A stretch of 64,000 bases of DNA from Sciurus carolinensis (lineage: Eukaryota > Chordata > Mammalia > Rodentia > Sciuridae): assembly GCF_902686445.1 (NCBI RefSeq), contig NC_062224.1, forward strand, positions 48,049,156 to 48,113,155, given 5' to 3'. The notes beneath the pieces are model-generated. The model saw nothing but the letters and a program-made list of their open reading frames with translations, was not told the DNA's origin and ran no database searches. Within the stretch, counting starts at the first letter, position 1, and each line of letters starts with the position of its first letter. Positions 29,601 through 35,410 of the stretch are shown here, in pieces. Position numbers and translations under genes: made by a program.

Positions 29601-32600
29601 CAAGTCTTGTTTTAAGAGGGAGGGGTTCATTTCAATTAAATAATCAACAATTCATTTACATTCATGCACAATCTCAAGGACAATTTTTAAAAATTCACAC
29701 CAACGGGCATGCCTAGCTCAGGAGGCTGAGGCAGGAGGATCAAAGCCAGCCTCAGGAACTTATAAAGGCCCTAAGCAACGCATCGAGAAATACTAAGAAG
29801 GGTTAGAGATGTAGCTCATTGGTTAAGTGCCCCTGAACTCAATCCCTAGTACCAAAAAAGTTCACAAACCAGAACCTTGAAGAGCACTGGTCTACTATAT
29901 TACTGTCAAATCCTATAGTTGTACAAGCTAATGTCTTGCCTAACAAAACATTTATCAGGGTACTGCATTATAATCACAGACTAAATAACTACCTCATCTG
30001 TACCCCATTTCCATACTCAAACAGGTTAAAGAAAGAGAGAATGCTTCAAGTAATGGGGTAATATTAAAAAATACTGATGTGCAGTGCATGCAGTGGTAGG
30101 TTTCAAACTTCTTGATTTTACAAATAAAAAATTCTAACACTGAGAACTAAAAAGGCCTGTACACGAAGTTTCCTAAATTAGACTTGAGATGGTAGCCAAT
30201 ATATGCATTCTCTAAGTGTCATCTAGGAAACCCTGTGGAACCCTGAGATCTTTCACAAGACTGAAAATATTTTCAAAACATTACCAAAATGATTCTAATT
30301 GTCTTCTATAGTTAGGCATTAAATAAGATGTTCAATGTCTATTTTTTTGTTTCAGAAAAGTTACTTTTCATAAAAATGTACACGCTAACATTTAATGGGT
30401 TTAATTTAATATATATTAAATTATTATAACCGTTAATTATTATATTTAATAATTAATAATTATTTAATGATTACTGATGATTATTTAATATTTAATGATT
30501 ATAATCATTATATTAGATATGTATTTAATATATATTAAATTAAATATATATTATATATATATGTGTGTATGTGTGTGTGTGTATATATATATATATATGG
30601 GGGATACATGGGTGAGCCCAGGGGCACTCTGAGCCACATCCCAGTACATTTTTACATTTTATTTAGAGAGAGGGTCTCGCCAAGTTGCTCAGAGCCTCCT
30701 TAAGTTGCCGAGGCTGGCTTGGAACTTGCAATTCTCCTGCCTCAGCCTCCCAAGCCACTGGGTTTATGATATTTTAAATGAATTGTTTTCTTAGTATATT
30801 TTGATTTTTAATGTGGTAAATATTGTGATGAGCAAACATAAATAAGTTTCTTGGGGGGAAAAATCTGAGAATGGATGCTCTTCAAAAATGGAAAAAAAAA
30901 AAAAGGCACTAAACCAAGGTACATATCATATCTCTCCTTAAATTCAAAATATCTTTTATAGTTCTTAAGTGAATACAGCTTCTCTCTTCTTAAAAAAAAA
31001 AGAATCTCCCTTTCTACTCTCCTAAATTCATACTACCACTTCTCTAAAATTATGGAAGATGGATAAGTTAATCTTAGAATTATCTTCTGAACTGTTCATT
31101 AAATAATATTAAAGGTGGCTGGGTGCAGAGGTGCACACCTATTAATCCCAGTGGCTTGGGAGACTGAGGCAGGAGGATAATAATAATAATAGTTAATATT
31201 AAAGGTGGTATTTCCTTTAACAATTTCATAAAGTTGTAAGAATTCTCTGATAAATGTCTTAATAATTCCAGGTCAGATTGGTTAGACAGTAGATCTCAGG
31301 AAGCTCAAACTTAAAAAATCTGAAATACATATAGGATACTTAGTTAACAACAAGAGGAACTGGAATATGAATACAAAGCTGCAGTTCCCACAGCTTTAAA
31401 GTAGCAGAGGATATTTAGAAAAGTTCCATGACAGTGTTTTTAAGTAGAAACATTTTTTTCTAACTGAAGAAATTCAGAACTCTTTTAAAAAAGAAATCAA
31501 ATAAGCATCATGAATTTAAAACAGATTACTTGTCTAAGCCTGTCATAATTCTAATTGAAAAGAGGCATTCAACAAGCTTTTCCTTGAGATTTGTCATAAG
31601 CCAGGCTCTAATCTTAGACATAAATGTTCACAATAGCAGTGAGCAAGGACCTGAACGTAAATATCTTTATCAAATAATTGAAGATTTTTATCTTGACTTT
31701 CAACAGTTAACTTCATAAAAAGAAAAACTCAGCCACATGAACAAGTGAACAAGTCTGTGTAAGTAACTAAATAATACTGCTAATGATTTTCAACTATTAT
31801 TATTGATTCAAAGTCTGAAGCCTTCAGAGAGAAAAAAACAGTGGGATGGCATCAAATTATAAGGTTCAGCACAGCAAAGCAGAGGAAACAATTAAGAATG
31901 TGAAGACAAAATCTACAGAACAGAAGAAGAAGAAAATCTTTCTCAATACTCTTTGACAGAAGATTATATCCAGAAAATAAAAACAACACCCCCCAAAATC
32001 ACCATTCAATTAATAAATAGGCAAATGAACTAAACAGACACTTCTCAAAATGGCCAACAAACATGCAAAAACATATTCAATATTTTTATCAATCAGGGAA
32101 GACAAATCAAAAACTATACCAAGATTTCATCTCATACCAGTTAGAACAGCAGCCATGAAGAATACAAACAATAAGCTGGAGAGGATGGAGAAAAAGGAAC
32201 ACTACACTGTTGGCAAGATTGTAAATTAATACAACCACTATGGAAACCAGCATGGAGGTGCCTCAAAAGACTAGAAATGGAACTACCATATGACCCGGCC
32301 ATACCATTCCTTGGTATTTGTACTAAAGAATCAAGGTCAGCATAGCATAGTGACACATGCATCACCATGTTTATAGCAGCACAATTCACAACAGCCAAAC
32401 TATGGTACCAGTCTAGGTGCCCATTAATGGATGAAACAATAAAATATGGTACACATACACAACAGTTATACCCAGTCATAAAGAATAAAACTATGTCATC
32501 TGCAGGAAAATGGATGGAACTTAAGAACATTATGTAAAGTGAAATAAGTCACTCGGGGAAGTCAAAGGTCGTATGTTTTTCTCTCATATGCAGAAGTTAG

Positions 32601-35410
32601 AGAGGAGAAAAACACGTGTATGGGGGAGAATCTATGAAAATGAAAGGGAGACCAGCGGAGTAGAGGAAAGGAACCCTGGGGAGAGAGGAGGAGAGGGAAG
32701 GGTGGGGGGAAATATTGGGGAACAATATTGGTCAAATTATATTGTTATAATGGGTATATGTATTAATACGTAACAATAAATCCCATCATTATGTATAATT
32801 ATAACACACCCATAAATATATGAAAAAAAGTTGTGTAAGCACGTTATTCCTCCATTTTTCAAGTATTGGATAAAAGATAATTTTTATGTTTACTAGTCAC
32901 TCAAAAACTGAATCTTTAGAACAAAAAGAAAATATAAGTTGACAAGTAATCCTCAGAAATGTTCAAAAGCTAACTTCTCAATTAAGATTAAACAATTTGT
33001 AAACACTATTTTTGTCATGCCCACTGGATACATTAATGCCAAAAAACAAACAAGAAAAACCTATTACACTAAAGTTAATTATATACACCTACAGTTGAAA
33101 TCTAAAGAAAGGGAAACACCAAGTTTGAAAACACAAAACATTTATTCCATTCTGGTAATGGCTTTCAGTTTCCACTCACAATGAAATTCCCTGGCATCCA
33201 AGTGATTTGATCTTTCAAACTTAAACTGATGCCCATTATTTATCCTTTCTGATTTCACCAATAACCCAAATAAGAAAAATGTTTTCCCTCAATAAGTGGT
33301 TTTTGTTTTGATTGTTAAAAAAAAAAAAAAAAGCACACTCTGCATGAGCTGCCACTGATAACAGCAAGTTACCACATCTAAATTTTCAGTGATAAATAGG
33401 ACTGTAGGTTAATGTTTGTAAATTAATGGGCCATTTTTCATAAAAACAGGAAATACTCCTAAAATCCTTGAGCCTGCAGCTCACTAAACATGACTCAATC
33501 TCAAGTAGTTTGATGATTCTCCTATGAAAGTATATAAAGCTATTCTCTCAGACTTGATCTCACCCTTCTATTTTGTCTGCTCTGTGAGGGTTAAGGATGG
33601 AAAAATGCAAAATATACTTCTATTTAGTCAGATGACTTGCTGTTAGACGAACTGCAAGATGACTGAAAGGCAGGAGGAAACTCTAGCATCAACAGTAGCT
33701 TCCAGTTTTTAGTTCCACACTATCCTACCTGCAGAACCTGTCTCACTGTACCCTTGGAAGTACTACCATTAGCTCTTCTGGGATACTCCAAGATATTAGG
33801 TTTTGATAACCTCAATTTTTTCCTACTCTTCGTGGCCCTAAGGGAATATAATTACAGGTAACCCCAGGGTTCCTTTTTTGTTACCTGTATTATCTGATTA
33901 ACCAACTCCATATATTAAATTCTCAGAGTCAAAATAACTAGCATTTCTTTTTTCTTAATTGAATCCTAAAACAAAAGTATACAGGCATATATTTATCCAA
34001 ATATTATCCTTAATATTTTCCCAATTTTCTGTGAAAATGTACTATCCATACTGCTTCAACAAGCAGCAAAACAGTAAAACCAAAATTCTTTCAACACCAT
34101 TTAAGGTATGATTATGGGCAAAATATCCAAGGCAAAATTTGTTGACAGCCTTTCTTCTAACTGTTGTTTCTTTCCTATAATGTATGTTCCACATTGACAC
34201 ATACTGGGATTATTTTAAAACTTGCAAATCAGATGTTACTTTACCTTTCACTAGCTCTCCACTGCCTTTGTATATAGTTCATATTCACTGGTAAGATACC
34301 CCATTTTTTACAAACTGGCCTTATCTCTGTAACCAAACTTCCGTCATTTTCCCAAAAAATCCTTGCAGTTCTCCAAACATCCTATTACGTCCTGCAAATC
34401 TTTGTCTTTCTAAGTGTTAGACTCTGTAGACTATAATAAGTCGTTCAACTGGTTAAGTTATATTTAAGCATTACTTGTATCTTCCTAATTCAAGGGAGTC
34501 CTGTCTTGAGTGCTCTCCAAAGCAAACTTAACATGCACTGCATTGTTTACTTTTCTGTCTCCACTACAGGTCTAGAAGTTCCTTTACAACGGGCTACATT
34601 ATCAAAGTTCTTTGTCTATCATCTAATGTATGCCTAGTAAATTGAAATCTTACTTATCTTCTATCAAATGACTATATTAGAAATTTCATTTGAGTCTATG
34701 ACACTAAAAATTCAAAAGGAGTAACAGTGACCATGTTCCTAAAGACTTTTGCAAATATTTGAAATTCTTTATGGGTTTCATGTCCCTGAAAACAGGAACC
34801 TTTTATCCCTGGAGTCTGATAAAGAGTATATAAAACATGATAGTAATAAATACATGCTATAAGAAATTTACAAATTATGGAAAGAAAGCAATCTTAAATT
34901 AATCCACTTTATTAACTGGAAGTTTTGGTCTGAAGTTCTTTGTATTTCAGATAATACAAAGGCAAAATTTTGTTTTGTATAGAAATACTCATAAAATTAG
35001 TACAGATAAATACATTAGAAAAAGGTCAATTTTCTTGGGAGGCTGAGGCAAAAGGATCACAAGTTCAAAACCAGCCTGAGCAACTTAGGGAGGCCCTAAG
35101 CAACTCATTGAGACCCTGTCTCTAAGTAAAATACCAAAAAGGACTGGGGATGTGCCTCAGTGGGTAAGTACCCCTGAGTTCAATCCTTGGTACCAATAAG
35201 AAAGTCAACTTTGATTATAACATTTTTAAAAATCAAAAAACATTAGACCTAAGATGACCTGTTGTGGAATTTATTTTAATTTTAGAATTAACATAATACT
35301 TACTGCATCTGAAGTTTTGCTTGGATTATTGCTTGGATTAGAAGAATGTGAATTTGAACTATGAAGAGCACTGTGGTTGTGTGAATTTTCTTGTGGAGAG
35401 TAACTGGTCC
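2624..35410 (-). CDS. WAC: WAC gene, exons 4-14 (3' part of the coding region)
   Basis: Eleven exons join in one frame: 35410-35304, 28071-27956, 27364-27252, 22743-22435, 12672-12427, 10948-10826, 9926-9778, 8033-7915, 6245-6059, 5164-5037 and 2693-2624. They total 1667 nt, with AG before and GT after every internal exon. I recognise the translation as WAC by memory of the human protein; no alignment was run. Domains in order: Ser/Asn-rich N-terminal stretch, WW domain (about residues 128-163), basic segment, long Ser/Thr/Pro-rich region, and C-terminal coiled coil to residue 646. WAC is a nuclear adaptor linking RNA polymerase II to the RNF20/RNF40 H2B ubiquitin ligase; it is also tied to mTORC1, autophagy and PLK1 activation. 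Exon numbers assume the 14-exon human layout. The start codon and first 92 or so residues are outside the window. No frameshift or premature stop breaks the joined frame, so the gene looks intact. Confidence 0.97.
2694..5036 (-). other. WAC intron 13
   Basis: AT-rich intron with a T-run at 3151-3168. Apart from a weak ID-like remnant near 3511-3570 I recognise no repeat and no exon. Short open frames on both strands look like chance. Confidence 0.9.
3511..3570 (+). repeat. Possible ID-type SINE remnant
   Basis: Reads 'gggctgcaggcatagttcag', like the start and A-box of ID elements, then degenerates. Too diverged to be sure. Confidence 0.3.
5037..5164 (-). CDS. WAC: WAC exon 13, first part of the coiled coil
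   Basis: This 128-nt exon encodes about residues 582-623, beginning [12 protein letters not shown] and ending EIQATLREQ. The sequence becomes strongly helical, with Leu, Glu and Arg in heptad-like spacing ([16 protein letters not shown]). In WAC this region forms the coiled coil that binds RNF20/RNF40. The acceptor is CTTTAAAG and the donor GTAAAT. The last codon (Arg) is split AG|G. Confidence 0.96.
5165..6058 (-). other. WAC intron 12
   Basis: Short intron holding a MIR-like remnant near 5640-5830 and a T-run at 6007-6024. Nothing else recognised. Confidence 0.9.
5640..5830 (+). repeat. MIR-like SINE remnant
   Basis: Contains the MIR-type order: 'cagagtggcc' start, 'cttgagtcacataactgacc' body, 'aaaatgggaaaac', then 'aaatacaaggcacttattagc'. 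Old and diverged. Confidence 0.55.
6059..6245 (-). CDS. WAC: WAC exon 12, start of the conserved C-terminal region
   Basis: This 187-nt exon finishes a Ser codon and encodes about residues 520-581. The first half is Ser/Asn-rich ([16 protein letters not shown]); the second is the conserved block [20 protein letters not shown] ending EKQ. The Ser/Asn run is one residue shorter than in the human protein as I remember it, which accounts for the 646 versus 647 total. Acceptor TTCCAG and donor GTATGA are good. The exon ends in phase 0. Confidence 0.96.
6246..7914 (-). other. WAC intron 11
   Basis: AT-rich intron containing one minus-strand SINE dimer at about 7550-7752. No other repeat or exon recognised. 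Confidence 0.9.
7550..7752 (-). repeat. SINE dimer (B1-like + ID-like), minus strand
   Basis: In plus-strand order it shows the inverted ID half ('actggggattgaaccc', 'cagtgagcta') and then the inverted B1 half ('ttttgagacagggtctc', 'ctggaattacaggtatgagc'). It is in the same orientation as WAC. Confidence 0.85.
7915..8033 (-). CDS. WAC: WAC exon 11, Ser/Gln/Pro-rich region
   Basis: This 119-nt exon encodes about residues 480-518 from phase 0 ([18 protein letters not shown]... to SPRSLQRS). It ends two bases into a Ser codon that exon 12 completes. The donor is a consensus GTAAGT; the acceptor is ATTTCAG. Two residues (QQPI and KQPG) differ from the human protein as I remember it. The exon is too short and interrupted to stand out as an open frame; I placed it by translating between splice sites. 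Confidence 0.95.
8034..9777 (-). other. WAC intron 10
   Basis: AT-rich intron with an (AC)n/(TA)n microsatellite at 8561-8600. No SINE or exon recognised. Confidence 0.9.
8561..8600. repeat. (AC)n/(TA)n microsatellite
   Basis: A short AC tract followed directly by about ten TA units. Confidence 0.9.
9778..9926 (-). CDS. WAC: WAC exon 10, Ser/Pro-rich region
   Basis: This 149-nt exon completes an Ala codon (G|CC) and encodes about residues 431-479. It is full of Ser-Pro and Thr-Pro dipeptides ([26 protein letters not shown]), as expected of a disordered region open to CDK-type phosphorylation. The acceptor is TTTTATAG and the donor GTATGT. The exon ends in phase 0. Confidence 0.96.
9927..10825 (-). 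other. WAC intron 9
   Basis: Intron sequence with A-rich stretches near 10680-10760. I see no repeat or gene in it. Confidence 0.9.
10826..10948 (-). CDS. WAC: WAC exon 9, helical segment
   Basis: This 123-nt exon encodes about residues 390-429: [17 protein letters not shown], then [17 protein letters not shown]. Together with the end of exon 8 it forms a hydrophobic, probably helical block within an otherwise disordered protein. The exon is phase 1 at both ends and can be skipped in frame. The acceptor is GTTTTTAG and the donor GTATTC. Open frame past the donor encodes only a short tail before a stop. Confidence 0.96.
10949..12426 (-). other. WAC intron 8
   Basis: Contains one plus-strand ID-type SINE at about 12120-12222. 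The remainder is unremarkable AT-rich intron. Confidence 0.9.
12120..12222 (+). repeat. ID-type SINE
   Basis: Diverged tRNA-like body with A-box ('tcgctcaatggtagaagg') and B-box ('cctgggtttgatttcc'), followed by an A-rich tail. Confidence 0.75.
12427..12672 (-). CDS. WAC: WAC exon 8, Pro/Ser-rich region
   Basis: This 246-nt exon encodes about residues 308-388. It starts by completing a split Glu codon (G|AG) and ends one base into a Val codon. It contains a Pro/Ser/Thr-rich run ([20 protein letters not shown]) followed by [19 protein letters not shown], a hydrophobic, probably helical segment. It is symmetric phase 1, so skipping keeps the frame. Near the start it reads GDKLVSH where I recall GDKPVSH in human. 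The donor is GTACAT. Confidence 0.97.
14023..14049 (-). repeat. 27-bp inverted partner of 16270-16296
   Basis: The reverse complement of these 27 bases equals 16270-16296 exactly. On the minus strand it lies in an open stretch of about 50 codons reading [17 protein letters not shown], with an AG-ending TTTAG just upstream. Confidence 0.75.
14385..14449. repeat. Unknown 65-bp repeat, copy A
   Basis: Matches 16184-16248 over 65 bases with three differences, same orientation. Read on the plus strand the shared frame gives [16 protein letters not shown]; two of the three differences are silent in that frame. Not recognised. Confidence 0.8.
15455..15580 (+). repeat. ID-type SINE with squirrel-type 3' extension
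   Basis: Full-length body ('ggggctgaggttgtggccca', 'cactgggttcaatcc'), then 'ataaagatattgtgtctg' and an A-tail. Plus strand, antisense to WAC. Confidence 0.9.
16184..16248. repeat. Unknown 65-bp repeat, copy B
   Basis: Second copy of the segment at 14385-14449. In the shared frame it reads [16 protein letters not shown] and stays open into 16270-16296, then ends at a TGA shortly after. Confidence 0.8.
16270..16296 (+). repeat. 27-bp inverted partner of 14023-14049
   Basis: Lies 21 bases after copy B of the 65-bp repeat and in the same frame, reading [10 protein letters not shown]. The same frame is used by the inverted partner. Confidence 0.75.
16640..18085 (-). mobile_element. Old L1 3'-part, minus strand
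   Basis: Contains inverted L1 landmarks, such as 'tttcctttgatgcataaaag' and 'attgcctgagcttttggtgt' on the plus strand, and the 'cccttgtccatttttgaac' motif. Many stops; a fossil in the same orientation as WAC. Ends are approximate. Confidence 0.75.
18100..18300 (-). repeat. SINE dimer (B1-like + ID-like), minus strand
   Basis: Inverted ID half ('ggtaccggggactgcac') then inverted B1 half ('ttttgagacagggtcttgcc', 'cagctaaat' end). Abuts the L1 above. Confidence 0.85.
19650..19749 (-). repeat. ID-type SINE, minus strand
   Basis: Inverted ID: a G-run, then 'gtgctggagattgaaccc' and 'ccaccactgagctaaaccc'. Confidence 0.75.
21100..21215 (-). repeat. B1/7SL-like SINE remnant, minus strand
   Basis: Shows inverted 7SL-derived motifs: 'cagtgtcttgctatg', 'cccaggctagtcttgaac', 'ccccagtaactgggag'. 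There is no ID half, so this is probably an older monomer. Confidence 0.7.
22232..22251 (+). repeat. 20-base A-run
   Basis: Pure A tract with no recognisable SINE body before it; about 180 bases below the exon 7 donor, inside intron 7. Confidence 0.8.
22435..22743 (-). CDS. WAC: WAC exon 7, Ser/Thr/Pro-rich region
   Basis: This 309-nt exon completes the split Met codon (A|TG) and encodes about residues 205-306. It opens with [14 protein letters not shown] and contains [13 protein letters not shown], then a proline-, serine- and threonine-rich stretch ending KTERK. The region is likely disordered and a good substrate for proline-directed kinases. The acceptor (CTAAAG) has a weak pyrimidine tract, which may allow regulated inclusion. 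Both ends are phase 1, so skipping would preserve the frame. The open frame continues into the intron past the GTATGC donor; that part is not coding. Confidence 0.97.
24075..24235 (+). mobile_element. MER20-like DNA transposon fragment
   Basis: Resembles the MER20 body from memory: 'ggacatttttgcattgtcat', 'caactggcacctgatagg', 'gatgctcaacaatctacaac' and 'acaacaaagg'. A non-autonomous hAT-Charlie relic. Confidence 0.6.
25069..25094. repeat. (CA)n microsatellite
   Basis: About 13 CA units. Confidence 0.95.
26045..26350. mobile_element. DNA-transposon-like segment (unnamed)
   Basis: The end reads 'cttgacttatgaagggggtt' then 'acatcccaataaacc', like the 'acttatgatgggttt' ends of non-autonomous Tigger-type elements. 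The family name is uncertain. Confidence 0.45.
26495..26915 (+). mobile_element. LTR-like or MaLR-like retroelement remnant
   Basis: Starts 'gtttggacatgaggtgtccc' and continues 'attagattatgagagctgta', 'gggtgataactactggcagg', ending 'tgtgagccaaaataaaaatt'. I know this layout as a common mammalian LTR-type repeat but cannot name it with certainty. An internal duplication of 'ggttatggactgaaactgc' is visible near 26802-26847. Confidence 0.5.
27252..27364 (-). CDS. WAC: WAC exon 6, basic segment after the WW domain
   Basis: This 113-nt exon encodes about residues 167-203: a charged stretch (EQRQKEANK), then [18 protein letters not shown]. It starts in phase 2 and ends after the first base of a Met codon, followed by a textbook GTAAGT donor. 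The acceptor follows a clear pyrimidine tract ending TTTTTAG. Position 176 reads valine where I remember methionine in human. The open frame runs past the donor for only four codons before a stop. Confidence 0.96.
27365..27955 (-). other. WAC intron 5
   Basis: This is the shortest intron, 591 bases. It contains a pyrimidine-rich (CTTTT)n-like tract at 27752-27796 on the plus strand, which is A/G-rich in the WAC transcript. No interspersed repeat recognised. Confidence 0.9.
27752..27796. repeat. (CTTTT)n-like pyrimidine tract
   Basis: Pure C/T run on the plus strand; A/G-rich in the WAC transcript. Lies inside intron 5, nearer the exon 5 donor than the exon 6 acceptor. Confidence 0.85.
27956..28071 (-). 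CDS. WAC: WAC exon 5, complete WW domain
   Basis: This 116-nt exon encodes about residues 128-165 and starts in phase 0. It carries a whole WW domain: first tryptophan in DDW (about 135), the aromatic strand KKYYYNC, second tryptophan in EVSQW (about 157), and the proline of EKP (about 160). WW domains bind proline-rich or phospho-Ser/Thr-Pro ligands; in WAC this one is reported to contact RNA polymerase II. Both signature tryptophans and the proline are present, so the fold should be functional. The last codon (Arg 166) is split AG|A. The donor is GTATTT. Confidence 0.97.
28930..29060 (+). repeat. MIR-like remnant
   Basis: Contains 'ccaactggaaaacaagctca', 'gagaaatcagg' and 'ataggtcacaacactg', which follow the MIR core order. 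Diverged. Confidence 0.5.
29700..29860 (+). repeat. SINE dimer (B1-like + ID-like)
   Basis: B1-like half ('caggaggctgaggcaggagg'), linker 'ggccctaagcaac', then ID half ('agatgtagctcattggttaa', 'ccctagtacc'). Confidence 0.85.
30404..30600. repeat. AT-rich, palindrome-prone low-complexity block
   Basis: Almost pure A/T with repeated TTAATATATATTAAATT-like palindromes at both sides of the block, ending in a TATG/TG/TA microsatellite that abuts the SINE at 30596. Confidence 0.85.
30596..30765 (-). repeat. SINE dimer (B1-like + ID-like), minus strand
   Basis: Partial inverted ID half ('gagccacatcccagtac') then inverted B1 half ('agagagggtctcgccaagtt', 'ctcctgcctcagcctccc'). Confidence 0.8.
31105..31208 (+). 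repeat. Truncated B1-like SINE with 14-bp target-site duplication
   Basis: The left half only ('gctgggtgcagaggtgcaca' to 'gaggcaggagg'), then an (ATA)n run, flanked by perfect 14-bp repeats aatattaaaggtgg at 31105-31118 and 31195-31208. It is unusual in lacking the ID half and an A-tail. Confidence 0.85.
31838..32830 (+). mobile_element. L1 3' end (ORF2 C-terminal part and 3' UTR)
   Basis: Contains diagnostic L1 ORF2 tail motifs: 'cagcacagcaaagcagagg', 'caaccactatggaaaccagc', 'ccatatgacccggccatacc', 'cattaatggatgaaac'. Then G/A-rich 3' UTR. 5'-truncated and with stop codons, so dead. Antisense to WAC. Confidence 0.9.
34195..34660 (+). mobile_element. L2 3' end fragment
   Basis: Follows the L2 consensus order: 'caaatcagatgttactttac', 'actagctctccactgcc', 'cttgcagttctcc', then 'ctgtctccactacaggtc', 'tctagaagttcc'. 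Old and diverged. Confidence 0.65.
35030..35203 (+). repeat. SINE dimer (B1-like + ID-like)
   Basis: B1-like half ('gggaggctgaggcaaaagga'), linker 'gagaccctgtctctaag', ID half ('gactggggatgtgcctcag', 'gagttcaatccttggtacc'). It ends about 100 bases from the exon 4 donor, on the intron side. Confidence 0.9.
35304..35410 (-). CDS. WAC: WAC exon 4, Ser/Asn/His-rich linker before the WW domain
   Basis: This 107-nt exon completes a split glycine codon (intron phase 1) and encodes about residues 93-127. The segment is rich in Ser, Asn and His, has no visible fold, and includes the peptide [13 protein letters not shown]. The acceptor reads TTTTTTAAG and the donor is a consensus GTAAGT. The exon ends on a complete codon (phase 0), directly ahead of the WW-domain exon. 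It is the most upstream WAC exon I can find in the window. Confidence 0.96.

Larger units (their letters stand above)
28072..35303 (-). other. WAC intron 4
   Basis: A 7.2-kb intron holding a MIR-like remnant (28930-29060), SINEs at 29700, 30596, 31115 and 35030, an AT-rich low-complexity block (30404-30600), an L1 3' end (31838-32830) and an L2 fragment (34195-34660). No coding exon seen. Confidence 0.85.

Noticed and set aside
32141..32530. A 129-codon open frame on the minus strand
   Set aside because: It is the antisense shadow of the L1 3' end at 31838-32830.
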